A stretch of DNA of 64,000 nt from Nigrospora sphaerica (GCA_018287875.1 JAGVVL010000002.1:8990001-9054000), one strand, 5' to 3'. Shown: positions 12,481 to 24,100, numbered from the stretch's first letter. Program-made: numbers and translations. The notes: generated from the sequence alone by a model not told the origin.

Positions 12481-13007
12481 TGAAGTTATTAGCGATGAGG
12501 AGGATGAGCTGACTTTATTAGTGGTCTAAATCTGGGTTGGCCTAGGTGATAGTAGTCCAACTTACATTCGAGATAGTCCGAGAGCCTATCTTCCTGTGGG
12601 AAGTTTCTGCTTAACTCCGCACTATGAAAGCTGCTCTACTGAAGTACCAACTATATGGCCGCAACATCATGTGTGGAAATTATATTAACCGTATCACTAT
12701 ATGCTTTGGATGACGAAATCGTACACACCCACATTTTACACAGTGTGTGCATTGTGCTCAACTGGCATCTCTGCCTGTCTCCGTTTCATCCACTTTTGGA
12801 TTGGGCTGGCTCTACGACAGATGTGCTCAGCTCTCCTACCTACTAACAAGCGGAAGCCGTCGGCCAAGTAAAGTGATGAAGGGCTGAAATCTCCTCCACA
12901 CTGGACAGACTGCCTAATACGATCCATACAATGCTCTAAGTGGTCCTGCTCTGAAATCGCTGTGATGTTTACCAAATAGTCGACTGGATGCGCGGCACTC
13001 GGATTAG
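12481..13007. other. Unassigned sequence
   Basis: Intermediate GC, no recognisable gene. A short plus-strand frame from the ATG near 12477 reads an acidic SDEEDE stretch and stops within 20 codons. Frames at 12655-12846 (+) and 12736-13041 (-) have no domain I recognise. Confidence 0.3.
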
Positions 13008-13562
13008 TATTATCATTATTCTTCTTCTTACACCTAGCCACCTATCTAGGCCATGAGGACCCCTTGCGCATCTTAGCCTAGAAAAACCGTTCCGTGCTAA
13101 CGTCCGGCCGGATGAAAAACATAGGTTCCGCTGCGTCGCACCGCTCTTACTTGCTCTCTGACCTCCCATACCGGGATCAGGCTTGGTGTGCTCGCTTTCT
13201 AGCTGATGCGATGATTCGCTAGCTGGAACATGCCCAGCCTACCCGAGTGGAGTAGCCACTTGCTATAATCCCTGCTTTTCCTGGTGTGGCAATATGAGGC
13301 TATCACTAGTTTCACCCTTGAGATCACGTGAGGAGCTACTGGTACCTGCAGTAGGTCCTATGGAGCATGTGGGGAGCGATCCCCAGCTACGAGTATATAG
13401 TCTGCCATCTCTGGCACTTTCTTTTGTCCTTTCTAATGGATAACCTTGAACCTTTCGCTTCCCACGTCTCCTTCAGTGCGACACCTGGGTTATCGAGCAT
13501 TCTGTCCGTTTCTATTGATTCTCCTAGAGCTTAGACGAGATACTCTCGTGTTTCTCTCACCT
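13008..13562 (-). mobile_element. LINE1 copy 5, 5'-truncated 3' end, split by a solo Copia LTR
   Basis: On the minus strand it matches the last part of LINE1 ORF2 (the Cys/His C-terminus, RHILVFC region) and the 3' UTR, ending in a TTA/TCA-type short tail at 13008-13030. Homology resumes right after the inserted LTR (13285-13483) and ends near 13562, so about 350 bp of LINE1 is present. Such 5' truncation is normal for target-primed reverse transcription. No clear target duplication. Confidence 0.75.
13285..13483 (+). mobile_element. Solo Copia LTR (family LTR-C)
   Basis: This 199-bp LTR (TGTGGCAATATGAGG...TTCAGTGCGACA) is flanked by a perfect CCTGG duplication (13280-13284 and 13484-13488). 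It differs at about five positions from the two LTRs of the complete Copia element at 36183-43394. It is inserted in LINE1 copy 5. Confidence 0.92.
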
Positions 13563-13639
13563 CTTGTTCGGTCCTTAAAAGGGCGAAGAGGAGGATCGGT
13601 AGTGACAATCCTTCTCTTTGACCTCTTGGCGTAGCAGAA

Positions 13640-14100
13640 GCTAACAGAGCGCCTCGACGACGTCGCGCAGCCCGGGCGCGGGCGCGTCGTCGCCGGATGC
13701 TCGTCGCATCTCCTCGAGCACCGCCAGCGCCACCCGTTGTATCTCCAGTTAGCGCTCGCGAGGGCGCTCCGTCCTCGCCCCCATGACGCGCCAGACGAGG
13801 TATTCGTGCCACAACTTCTCGCCGCTGGGCTGGAGCCGCATCTGGCCATCCAGTGTGCCGATTCGCCCGGGCGGCCCGTCATTCAGCAGCCCGCCCCCCC
13901 GAAGCCCATCCGCCTCGAAGACGGCGGGGTAGACGAGCACGGCGAAATGCCTTGCACGCGAGCCGCAGACGCAACGTCCGCTTCCGTCCGCGGCTCAAGC
14001 CCGAGTGGTACAGGATAACGTGTAGCACCTCGGGTGGCGGGTTGAGGAGCAGAGGTGCCACGTCACCCAGGTAATAGAAGGAGGCTGGCTCGTGATGCGA
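13640..14100 (-). pseudogene. F-box-like domain gene remnant
   Basis: This is a GC-rich block on the minus strand. The first part reads LLLNPPPEVLHVILYHSGL followed by SRGRKRTLRLRLACKAF, the N-terminal F-box-like segment of a large fungal family of uncharacterised proteins. At CKAF the frame shifts (one extra T in a TTT run), and the continuation YPAVFEADG ... KLWHEYLVWRV is in the neighbouring frame. A TAA then follows at about 13759, before an LEIQRVALAVLEEM segment typical of the same family. No convincing start codon is seen, so the 5' end is probably lost. The 3' end abuts LINE1 copy 5. F-box-like proteins are thought to be substrate adaptors of SCF ubiquitin ligases, but this copy is broken. 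Confidence 0.6.
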
Positions 14101-14578
14101 CAGACAGATAGATAGACGCGATGGCGGTGGCTAAGTAACCGGTACTTACATCGCCCGGAGCTACAGCGTCATTTCTGGCAGCAGTGCTCGGGGCTACAGG
14201 GGTTTGAGGCGGGTTAAGAATGTTGCCTAAGCGGCTCCTGTAGGCCGGCACTCCCTAAAATATTCGGGTGCTTAGGTGGCAGTTACGGTCAACGGGGCAC
14301 CATCGGCTGAGGTTAAGGTCATTCATTAATTGATCCCCCTCAGCTACATTGACTGCAGTGTGCAGTCACTACTTGAGAAGTACTTCTGCAGGGCCATCGA
14401 TCCTCTTTGCTTCATTTCCGGTTCCTTAAAATTATAATGCCTCCCTTCTGCTCCATCCTGTATCCTTTTGCAGGGTGCGCAATGCCCATGATCCCAACTG
14501 CAGTTCACCTCGGGCAGCTGTCTCATAGGACGTAGGCTATATCTGTTTGCCCAGATCAAGTACTTATGAAATGCTGGT
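14101..14578. other. 3' flank of the MFS gene, no gene seen
   Basis: Includes a short GATAGATAGA-like run near 14105. Open frames here (14063-14251 and 14344-14598, both minus) carry no recognisable domain. Part of this must be the 3' UTR of the transporter that ends at 14579. Confidence 0.3.
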
Positions 14579-16045
14579 TCAAACTGGGTGCTCGTCATTG
14601 ACTAACACAGAGCCCTCGTCGCCGTGAACCCCTGCCGGCCCAGGCTCCTCCAAGTTTCCAGGCCCCGTAGACCGGACCTTAAGCTGGGATAGGGCAACCG
14701 ATACGACTAGGTAAAGCAGTACCACGATAACAACCTCAATATAGAAGACCGCCCAGCTGCTCTGATTTAGGTGTCCCTGGTAAAAGAAAGGGGAGAAAGC
14801 CGCGCTAACCAGCGTGCTCAAAGCAAGCACCAGCGTGTAAATGGTCGCATAGCCATTCGCCGGAGCAAGATAGCTGATCAAGGATCGACCCAGGGCGTGA
14901 AAGCCGGTCGAGAGCCCCACTGCGATCGTTCCAACAAAAGCGCAAGCTGTCGCGGGCACGAAGGTGAAGACACCAGCGATGGCCAAGACGGCGGACACGC
15001 GGGCAAGGACGAGGTCGCGCTGGTAGCCTGTGAATCGTGCGTGCCCGTTCGGATGCACGAGCATTACGGCCAGGGCGGGCAGAAGCACGCCCAAGGTCAC
15101 ACAACGAGTTATCACGCTCGCCAAGGAAAGCTCCGGTGCATAGTGGTAGCCGTCACGCGACCAGAGATAGGTAAAAGCCATCAGCCAGTACCCGAGCGAC
15201 GCGAGAGTGAAAGTTGTGAGAGCCAGCATCATCCAGAGGAGGCTGGAGCTTTTAGCGACGGCGAGGGCGGGCCCGAGCTCCCGGAAACGGAGATGAAGGC
15301 AAACTTTAGACCTGGACCACCAGTCCGCCTCGGCCTGCTCCGTCTGCGCTGGCTTGGGGCCCTGCGCTGTCTCGGGCAGGAACACGATGAGGCAAGCACC
15401 CACCAGAGCTAGGATCAGCGATAAGACCAAAGGCATAAGAGATGACACCGTCTGAAGGCTGGCGGCGAGGATAAACGAAAACTGCAACGAGATTTCTTGT
15501 ACGAGATCGAGGAGGAGGAAGCCCAATAGGCGTTGCTCGGGGGGGAGAACGTCAGCCAGGATGGTGACGTGGGTGACGCTGATGAGCAGCATGCCCCCTC
15601 CCACCAGCTGGCCCACGGCCCCCAGCAATTTAAGCTCGCGAGGCAGCGCCAGCTGTAAGAGGGCGACGATGAGCGTCCACGCGAGGCTCAGCACCTGCCC
15701 GGCGGAAGCAAGGACGTAGACGGGCTTGCGGGCGCGATCGGCCAGGATGCCGAAGGGGACGGCGACCAGGAGGCGGCCGACGTAATGGAGCACGTCGTTA
15801 AGAAGGAGGAAGTCGAGGTCGACAAAGAACTCGTCGGAGATGAGGGACGCCTTCGCAGTGCCTTCGGATATGGCCCAGATCGTCGCCGAGAGCACGACGA
15901 CGAGCCCGATGTGCCACGGCCGGCGAAGCTGGTACCACGAGAGATGCTCTTCCGCCGTTGGGGCGCCGGACGGCGCGTGGCTGTCGCGCCCTAGGAGGGG
16001 CGACGTCTCGCTCGCGCTTTCGTTCTCCATACTCGGGACAGACAC
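14579..16045 (-). CDS. Major facilitator superfamily (MFS) transporter
   Basis: An uninterrupted 488-residue reading frame with no intron needed. The N-terminal tail has a typical SETSPLLG motif. Twelve hydrophobic segments follow in 6+6 arrangement, with a long polar loop after the sixth (residues about 235-265). MFS motif A is present between TM2 and TM3 as GILADRARKPVYV. The C-terminal tail is short and acidic. The protein should sit in the plasma membrane (or vacuole) and move a small molecule by proton coupling; the substrate cannot be deduced. The start may be the ATG at 16045 or the one at 16030, which gives the more usual MENES... opening. GC and codon use are host-like with no RIP. 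Related fungal transporters often lie in secondary-metabolite clusters, and a UstYa-like gene lies 5.5 kb away, but repeats separate the two. Confidence 0.9.
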   Translation of the reverse strand: MSVPSMENESASETSPLLGRDSHAPSGAPTAEEHLSWYQLRRPWHIGLVVVLSATIWAISEGTAKASLISDEFFVDLDFLLLNDVLHYVGRLLVAVPFGILADRARKPVYVLASAGQVLSLAWTLIVALLQLALPRELKLLGAVGQLVGGGMLLISVTHVTILADVLPPEQRLLGFLLLDLVQEISLQFSFILAASLQTVSSLMPLVLSLILALVGACLIVFLPETAQGPKPAQTEQAEADWWSRSKVCLHLRFRELGPALAVAKSSSLLWMMLALTTFTLASLGYWLMAFTYLWSRDGYHYAPELSLASVITRCVTLGVLLPALAVMLVHPNGHARFTGYQRDLVLARVSAVLAIAGVFTFVPATACAFVGTIAVGLSTGFHALGRSLISYLAPANGYATIYTLVLALSTLVSAAFSPFFYQGHLNQSSWAVFYIEVVIVVLLYLVVSVALSQLKVRSTGPGNLEEPGPAGVHGDEGSVLVNDEHPV

Positions 16046-16631
16046 AGCTCCTGCAGTTAGATGGTCAGTTTAGGCAAAGAGAGAGTAACAAACAGCGTTC
16101 TAAGCGCGGTGTCAGCGCCATGAGAAGTAGGAAACGCAAGGGTGAGCAGGCAACAGCTTTTCCCGCAGCGGGGCGCATTGTCAGCGCGTGACGTCCCATA
16201 ATTTGATTGTCAGACTGCAACGACCGACAAACACATCGCCACCTGTTCCCCACCACCTCGTGTTACGGGATTGGACTTCAACCCATGACCTCCATGCCGT
16301 GGCGGGGCGCCTTATTCGCAGGCTCCCGCTGAAGGATTCGAGGCCGCTAAAGATGACGGTGCCGGTGTGCAGTTCTTTGGGCATTGCCGTAGTTCGACAC
16401 TCATCACCGCGGAATAAGAAGCCTATCACGACAATGCTTTTACGAAATATATTAATACTCCTAACTGTACTTCTAACATTACGTTTGCGCTGCGCTTCAG
16501 ACATATGCATTGCGGATTGTTAGGACCGTCTTCCGACGTTACATGTCTTGCGTATTGCGGGCCCTATTCTATGCTCCGTTCTTTGTGAACTGAGCGCGCA
16601 CGTATCCGCCTCCGGCCCGTGCGTGCTGCCC
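16046..16631. other. Upstream region of the MFS gene
   Basis: No open gene. It should hold the MFS promoter (minus strand, upstream of 16045). A degenerate tRNA-like patch on the minus strand at about 16262-16340 is discussed among the rejected items. Confidence 0.35.
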
Positions 16632-16640
16632 ATCCACGTA
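16632..16640. repeat. MULE 9-bp target-site duplication, left copy
   Basis: ATCCACGTA immediately left of the MULE end. The identical 9-mer follows the right end at 33184-33192. The left copy overlaps the LINE2 target duplication (16636-16650), which shows LINE2 arrived later. Confidence 0.9.
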
Positions 16641-17589
16641 GGGGGCCCATAATAATAATAATTGTTTTACGTCATAGGTGGCTGCGAAGCAGCCACAACC
16701 TCCCGAGGGGTATGGGACGTGGCTAGCTAGTTTCCGGTACATACGCCCTTCTTTCTATAGAAGCCAAATCATGTCTCTAGGACTTAACATATCGCAGTCG
16801 GTGGTCGCTACGGTCCGATCCTCCCGACTCGTTCCTTCGTTTCTTAGCCCTTGCTGAGTGTTTTCATTCCGTTGTCGTTGGTGGCCACTGGTTAACGGAC
16901 TCTTCTTTAGACCCTTACGGTCTTTGTGCCGTCGTTACCATCGCCTGTGGGATGACAATCTCTAGTTCTTCACCTTCTTTGTCTCTCGAGTCGTATGCGT
17001 CCGCTGCTGCGTACTCCGCGTCTCTTAATGCAGCACTATTTTCCTACCTCCCCGAAAGGAGGGCAGATCCGGTCGAAATACCGCGTCGTTTAGCAGAACT
17101 TCTAAAACTCGAGCGGGTTCTGTATAAGCCATACTTAGTAGGCGTCTCGGCGAGTCGAGCTAGTCAGTTCGAGCCTATATAGTCGCATTAGCCAGCTGTC
17201 CTCTGGCTATTCCGTCCCGTCCCGTCTCTTTTCCGGCTTCGGGGGTCGGGGCCACGTGTGTATTGTGGAGCGCAGCGCATGGCAGTGTACTATATACTGC
17301 GGCCCCTTCTCCTGTCGCCCGTGTGTGTAGGAGGTACACGGACAGTGCACTTCGGTATCCCGGTGGTTATGGCGGTCGTGTTACCACTTGAAGTCACCGT
17401 GGGCTGAGAGCACGCTAAGGTACTGTCCGAGGACTTTTCTCCCTAACGTGAGGGCCTTCGGGCACTTACCCGGGTTATACTTTATCCTTGCTGTGAGGAA
17501 ATGGCTCGGTACGTTCGTGTTCTCGTGCGTCCACTATTTCGTGGCCTGCTCCCGGATTCTTTATTTAGCTATTGCCTTAATCCCGGCGG

Positions 17590-18010
17590 CTGTTGCCGTA
17601 GCGCCGGGGTCCCGGGGCCCTTTCTCTGCACCCGCCTTCGCAAGTTTATCTACGGCCTCGTTCCTTACAATACCTATATATCCCGGGCTCCATTTAATAG
17701 TGATATCGTGGTCTGTGGTAATCTAGTGGATAACCACGAAAACCTACTAGGACGTTATAGGCGCGTCCTTCTAGGCACCCTAAATCGTAGCTATGTTATC
17801 GATGTAGAGGGTAATAGGGGCGTTAAGGTAGAGGTTGATGGCTCTCTCGAGCCCGCGTAGCACCTTAAGAGCTTCCGCATTGTACACCATGCTATAGGCG
17901 TCGAGAGCACCCTACCTTTCTGCGACCCTCTACTGCCCCTTGTAAATCGCGTAGCTATATCCGATCCCCTCCTCTGTCTAGGACCCGTCTAAGAAAACTG
18001 TGATGTCCTA
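17590..18010 (-). pseudogene. LINE2 ORF2, RNase H domain (part)
   Basis: The minus-strand translation contains LDGS followed by a broken TEEGIGYSYAIY, then YNAEALKVLRGLE, and finally IKWSPGYIGIVRNEAVDKLA. These are the spaced acidic and His/Tyr-region motifs of a LINE-type RNase H (usual pattern DGS...NAE...W.PGH.GI.GNE.AD.LA). The usual His of PGH is Tyr here, and stops interrupt the domain. It lies downstream of the reverse transcriptase, as in the I group. Confidence 0.7.
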
Positions 18011-18429
18011 TAAGGCTTGTTCGGCGAACCAGGCCTAGAAGGCAGCCGCTGCGTCTTCCTTCTTAACCCCACCTGTGGGATCTTATCTCGAGCCTGTGGG
18101 GAACCGCGGGGTGTAAAGTAGCGGCCGCTGGGCCAGGGGAAGTAATGCGGCCGTGTGTTATAATGTGGTCAGCGCCCTCTAAACCCTGGCCTCTTTTCTT
18201 AACGGGCGTATCTTCCTCGGTTCTGCCCAGCTAACTAGGACGTGTCCTATATATACTGTCTATAGCCTATATACGAACCGAAGCCTCGCCTTATCTAGTG
18301 CAATCTGTGCTATAGGAAGTCCGCTTGCGTTAAAGAGTGCGTCCGTAAGGAAGGTCCTCTAGACTAGCAGTATGCCCTGTATTACCTTTACCAGCGCTTT
18401 CTGGATCAGTTGGATGTGTCCTTAGAGGC

Positions 18430-19634
18430 GTGTGCTAGTATACCCCGGCCTTAACTTATGCTTATCCTTCGCTGGTGCTATCCTGCCCTTATACCACGCC
18501 TCGTTACTATATAGCGCTACTAGTAATAGGATAGTCTAGACTACCTTATAAAGGCTATCGGCTGGCGGTCCTCGGTTTATAGCCGCTATAAACTTAATAT
18601 AGTTCGCAATTTTTGTAACCTTCGCGGCTCGGATCTCGACATGCCGCTTAAACTTAAGCTTCCTATCGAAATGTACTCCGAGCCACTGTAAGACCGGCGT
18701 GGCCCTTAACTGACTCGCCGCGTTTGTGCCGTCGGGTGTCTCTGCTAGCGGCGTTACTTGGATTACTATATTACCGCGTAGCTTAATCGGCGGGTTCGTT
18801 TTCTCCGGGCCTCGGATAAAGTGTATCGCTTCGATCTTCTCCGGCGCGAAGGAGATCCTGTTCTCTTCGCTGTACTTAAGAATCTCGTTGACCTCCTTCT
18901 TGGCTGCTTGCGCGCTCTCCTCGATCGTCTTCCCGAACGTAAGGACGGCGATGTCGTCCGCGTAGCCCCATCGGTGTAGGTTAGCGCCGACAAGCTCGCA
19001 TAGGTAAAGCGTGTACAGTATCGGCGACCAGGGCGAGCCCTGTGGCGTGCCGCATGGCACGTCTCGTGCCTCCGTGGTCGCCTCCTCTAAGTGCGTCACC
19101 ACCCTTCGGTTGGTAAGGAAACTGTCTGTGAGCCGGATCGCCTTGGGCTGCCACCCTTACTTCGTCATCCTACTTAGGAGCCTGTTCTTTAGTAGAGCGT
19201 TAAACGCGCCTTAGACGTCTAGCGTGACCAGTGTCGCCTTAGTGCGGTTGTGTAGCGCTAGGTCAATGTTATGTGTTAAGCTCGCCGCTAAGTCCATCGC
19301 CGACTGCTTCGGCACCGCGCCCGCGTGCTGTGGGCTAATAAGCCCGGCTTAAAGTGCTGTCTATACTATCCTCCTAGCGACAAGTCTCTCGAGGCCTTTT
19401 CCTAGGCAGGATAGTAGGGTAATCTGTCGCTAGGCTCGGTACGTGCTAAAGTCGGTCTTTCCGACCTTTAGTAGCATCACAACTTCCGCCTCCTTCCAGG
19501 CCTCTAGGAAGACCCCATGCTCTAGGCACTTTTATATTAGCTGCCGGTGGTACTCCCCTATCGCAGGCTAGACCGCCTTCAGATATACTACTGTGATAGC
19601 GTCTATGCCGGGCGACGTGGAGGAGACCCCGATT
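18430..19634 (-). pseudogene. LINE2 ORF2, reverse transcriptase domain (part)
   Basis: An open stretch at 18536-19102 (188 codons) reads GTPQGSPWSPILYTLYLCEL, then WGYADDIAVLTFG, with YADD as the catalytic motif, and a typical WLGVHFDRKLKFKRHVE thumb-side motif. Upstream (19103-19634) lie SPGIDAITVVYLKA, RPITLLS and TLVTLDV-GAFNA, broken by TAG codons. LINE1-2 inserted just before this domain, at the codons for AERYI, so EN and RT are now 4.85 kb apart. Confidence 0.85.
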
Positions 19635-19648
19635 ATATACCTCTCGGC
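19635..19648. repeat. LINE1-2 target-site duplication, left copy
   Basis: ATATACCTCTCGGC, 14 bp. An identical copy follows the LINE1-2 tail at 24487-24500. Both copies are LINE2 coding sequence, which proves LINE1-2 inserted into LINE2. Confidence 0.95.
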
Positions 19649-19755
19649 AAAAAACTTTTCGAAACTGACTCCACACGGCGATAACTTCACAACCACGACT
19701 CTAAAACCTACCGGATAGCCCGGAAACTGTTCCTAGGGCCTCATTTACCCTAGAA

Positions 19756-21114
19756 ATGGTCGATCCACCACCAGTGAAACAAAACGCGGGTGGTGGGAGC
19801 CGCCAACAGGCCGCCCCACCGCCCGAGCCGTCGCCTCCAGACTCGCGAACGCCATCGCCAAGCAGCAACACTGCACCTGGACGCAGTCCAGAAGCTATAC
19901 GCGGCACCGTAAACCGCCTCAAACGCTTCCTAGCCGGTGACTCCGACGCTGCGACCTTGGTCGCAGCGGTACAAGCCGCCATCCCGGTCCTAGAGGCGGC
20001 AGCCAAGGAACCAGATAGCCAGACCAGTATCGAAAGACGTATCGATAATATCGAGAACGCGCTCCAGGCTATCCACAAGGAAATTAAAGCTCCTAAGACA
20101 TACGCTACAGCCGCTATTACCCCTACCGCCGCTCCTACACTTAGGGCTCCTCAGGTAGCCAAGACACTACCTCCTCGACACGAACGGGAGGTCACGGTTA
20201 AGGCCGCGGGAACTGAAGGCCGCACCTACGAAGAGATCGTACGGAAAGTTAACGCAGTAACAGGCAGAGAGGCAGCAGTGGCAGCCAGGAAGCTCCCTAG
20301 CGGAGAGTACGCGGTCACCTGCAAATCAACAGCAGAGAAACAGGCCCTAGAGGCCGACCTAGCCTGGACCGCCGAGGCCTTCGGAGAGAACGCCTCTATC
20401 CAGAAGAGAAAGATCCTGGTGGTGGCCCATGGCATCAACAAGGAGGCCATAGAGATGAACCAAGGGCAGCTAGAAGTCCAACTCCGGAACCAGCCCGGCG
20501 GCCCTATCGACGTCCTGGAGGCCAAGCTCCCTCGCAACGCTAAGACCTCGTCCAGGAAGGTCACGGCCCTATATATTGCAGTACCCACGGTCCAACAAGC
20601 GGAACAGCTGTGTCGAGACGGCCTTATTTAGCAGTATGGCTACTATCCATGCGAGCCCTTCGCCGAAGGAGCACAGCTTAAGCAATGCTACCACTGCTAC
20701 CGTTATGGACATATCGCCCGTGTCTGCCGCCACGCATGTAGGTGCGGGCTCTGCTCTTCAACAAAGCATAACGACAAAGAATGCCCAGAAGCCGAGAACA
20801 AGAGCCGGTACTGCTGTCCAGCATGCCGAGGACCACACACTGCGTGGTCTAAGGAGTGTCCAGTCCGCCAGGAGCAGGTCCAGATCGCCAAGGCTGCTTA
20901 TGTCACGAGACTAAAGGGATTCGCACTGCCCTCGCAAGAACCCCTTAAGCCAACAACCGAGGATTGGCAGACAGTACAGCCGCGAAAGCGTCGAGCAACC
21001 AGCTGCCGTACTAGAAGCACTGGCAGAGCCCGCAGCAGAGCCCACGAAGAGACAGACGACATGGACATCGAAACGCCGGAGTCAACACTGGATAGCATCC
21101 ACGCTCGACCATGA
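19756..21114 (+). pseudogene. LINE1-2 ORF1, gag-like protein with three CCHC knuckles
   Basis: The frame is continuous apart from one TAG at about 20629, where Trp is probable, giving about 452 codons. The N-terminal 60 residues are Pro/Ser/Gln-rich. A helical stretch with SIERRIDNIENALQAIHKEI (about residues 95-115) looks like a coiled coil. Three zinc knuckles near the C-terminus read CYHCYRYGHIARVC, CGLCSSTKHNDKEC and CPACRGPHTAWSKEC. Such ORF1 proteins bind element RNA and form the RNP. The start at 19756 is the first ATG after the conserved 5' leader. The terminal TGA shares bases with the ORF2 ATG (ATGA, 21111-21114), suggesting translation by re-initiation. Confidence 0.85.
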
Positions 21115-24100
21115 CAGCGCTAAGGATCCTACACTGGAACACGCAGAAAAGTAAGAAAGCACAGATCCCGGCAGTCGATGCTATCTCCGAAGAGTACGAT
21201 ATCCTAGCTATCCAAGAGCCCTGGAGAAACCCACATATGCCGACCACCTACTGCCCGAGATCCTCCCCGTACTACCTTCTCTATGCCGCCGAGGGAGGCA
21301 GAGCTTGCATCTACATTAATAAGAAGCACCCCCCAGCGCAGTGGACTTTTAAGGCGCAGCCAGATAGGTGCAATATCACGATCCAGCTGCCAGATGGTCC
21401 TATAACAGTCATCTGCGTATACTCGCCTCCTCCTGGATCGATTAGCAGATCAGACCTGCTAGCTATCGAAGCCCTCCTTACTGGTCCCCAGCCAGGACGA
21501 ACAGTCCTCGTAGGAGACTTTAACGTCCACCACCCCGTCTGGGGAGGATACAACGTCCGACCCCATAAGGCAGCCGACAAGCTGCTCCAGCTAGCAGAAT
21601 CCTGGAGACTCCAGCTCATCACGCCCCCTGGAACACCGACATGGACTCGAAGAGGGTGCATGGACTCCACGATCGACTTAGCGTGGGCCACGGACGATCT
21701 CCGAGCTGCCTACGACGGGTATGCCCCATATGCTGGATCCGATCACCTCCCGCAGGTAATACGCGTGGCTGGACCTCAAAACGACCCCCAGAATAAGCCA
21801 CGGCGCAGCTGGAAAACAGCTGACTATAACCAAGCGAAGGCCGAGGCGACACACCTTCCGCAGCCAGGGCTACTCGAGACACTGGAGGAAATCGACAGCT
21901 ACACCGAGACGTTAACTAAGGAGCTAACTCGGATAGCCGACCTAGTTGCCCCCCTCCGCCACTCTAAGGGGAGAGGCAAGGCATGGTGGAACCATGAAAC
22001 AAAAGAAGCTATAGAGGAAGAGAGACGAACCCAGCGAACATGGCTATCCGACAGGACAGACGCAGCCTGGCGAGCTCTTCGGCAAGCATCCCTTGCGAAA
22101 AAGAAAACGATCCGCACCGCAAAGACAGCGACCTGGAGAAACATGCTTCACGAGGCCTCTAGCCAGCCAGCTGGCGTCTGGAAAATCGCGAGATGGGCCA
22201 GAACCGAAGGAGCCGCACCGCCGCTACCTCCAGCCGTCCCCACGCTTCACACACCGCGAGGCGAAGCAACGAGCCATAAGGAGAAAACCGAGGCCTTCCA
22301 AGAGAGGTTTTACCCTCTCCCTAAGGCCATGCATACCGGCTTCCGTATAACAAACCGGCTCGCAGCGCCTCTCGACATCGACGGCGAGGTGACAGCGGAG
22401 CAGGTCCAAGATGTCTTAAGTAAGGCAGGCCAGTGGAAAGCACCTGGACCAGACCAGCTTCCGAACGGATTCCTCAAGCGCTTAGGAAAGCCCTCTTCCA
22501 GGCCTTAGCCTCCCTAGCGGAAGCATGCTGGCGTATGGGATACTATCCAACAGCGTTCCGCAAAGCAGTGACCGTTATCCTCCGGAAACCAGGAAAGCAG
22601 CCAAACGAGTACCACCAAGCCGGCGGATGGAGACCTATCGCGCTGCTTAACACCATGGGGAAGGTGATCGAGAGCCTGCTGGCGCAACGGCTAGCCAGCT
22701 TTGCGGAAGAAAACGGGCTGCTCCCGGACGAACAAATGGGGAACCGAAAGGGCCGCTCCACGGAAACGGCCTTACGGCTGCTAACGGACCTAGTCCGAAC
22801 AGCCTGGAAGCATGGAGGCGCAGCAACCCTCCTATCGCTAGATATCTCAGGCGCTTTCGACTCCGTTGACCATAGAAGGCTCCTTGCCAACTTACGCGCG
22901 TTACGGGTCCCTATATGGACTATTAACTGGATCCGAAGCTTCCTGTCCGACCGAACTACCACGCTGTTTTCGACGGCCAGGAATCGGACGAGATCTTAGT
23001 CCCAGCAGGCGTCCCGCAGGGCTCACCCCTATCGCCCATCCTCTTCTGCCTCTATACAGCCGGTCTCTATAAAGCTCTCCGCGCCGTCTCAGGGATAGCC
23101 ACTATAGCCTTCGCAGACGACACGAACCTCGTGGGATTCGGCTTAGACCCAGAGCAGACCTGCGAGCGGCTAGCAGCCGCTCATAGGGTCTGCAAAGAAT
23201 GGGCAATCAGTCACGGCATGACCTTCGCAGTTAAAAAATACCACCTAGTCCATTTCTCCCGAAAACGAAAAGGTCCGGATACGAAGATAGCCCTAGAAGG
23301 CCACGAAATCGAACCAGAAGACTCCTGCCGCGTCCTTGGCATCCAGGTGGATAGACGTCTCCACTGGGACGCCCATATCCAGTCGATATCGAAGAAGATG
23401 GCGACGCAGGTCTATGCTTTAGACCGGATAGCCGGCTCGACATGGGGCGCGTCTCTTCAGCGAGCCCGCCAAGTCTATATAGCCGTTGTACGGTCTGCGA
23501 TAGGCTATGGAGCTTCAGAGTGGCACCGCCAGGTCTCGAAAAATAGAGCCAAGGCACTCAACGACGTCCAGACAGAGTGCCTCCGCAAGGTCACAGGAGC
23601 TTTTAAAGCCACGGCTGCCGCAGTACTAGAAACGGAAGCTTACGTGTCCCCCTTAGACACGTGGCTCAACAGAAGGGTGGCGGCATCGGAAGAGAGGCTC
23701 CAACAGCCGCGCATCGCGTCACTTATCCAAGCAAGTTGTGACAAGGCGGCCAGATGGATCCTAACAAGGCCGACTCGACGGCGCAGACTAAAAGGTCCGG
23801 AAGTCCCCGACCGCAAGAAGTGGCTAGACGAATGGCTAGCGGGAGACTCGGCGAGCAAGGCTGAGGAGAGAGATTGGCTCCAGAGATGGCAAAAACGCAG
23901 CAAAATCGAACAGCACGAGCCCCGGCAGCAACTAAGATGCCGCCAGACAAGCACGTCCTCAAGCTCCATAAGGGACTCCATAAGGCCGAGAGCTCCATCC
24001 TCGTCCAAGCGAGGACTGGCAAGATTGGGCTGCGAGACTTCCTTTTAAGCGTAGGGTCCCAGGCTTTGACAGCCCCTGGTGCGACTGCGGTCAGGGCAGA

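Noticed and set aside
14771..15412. 213-codon plus-strand open frame opposite the MFS gene
   Set aside because: It is the antisense shadow of a GC-rich real gene; its composition is Gln/Arg/His-rich with no domain.
16262..16340. tRNA-like patch on the minus strand (anticodon-like GGC, T-arm-like GGGTTGAAGTCC)
   Set aside because: The acceptor stem does not pair, the anticodon-stem 5' neighbour is not T, and the D-arm is poor. It could be a SINE or tRNA relic, but there is no second copy in the window.
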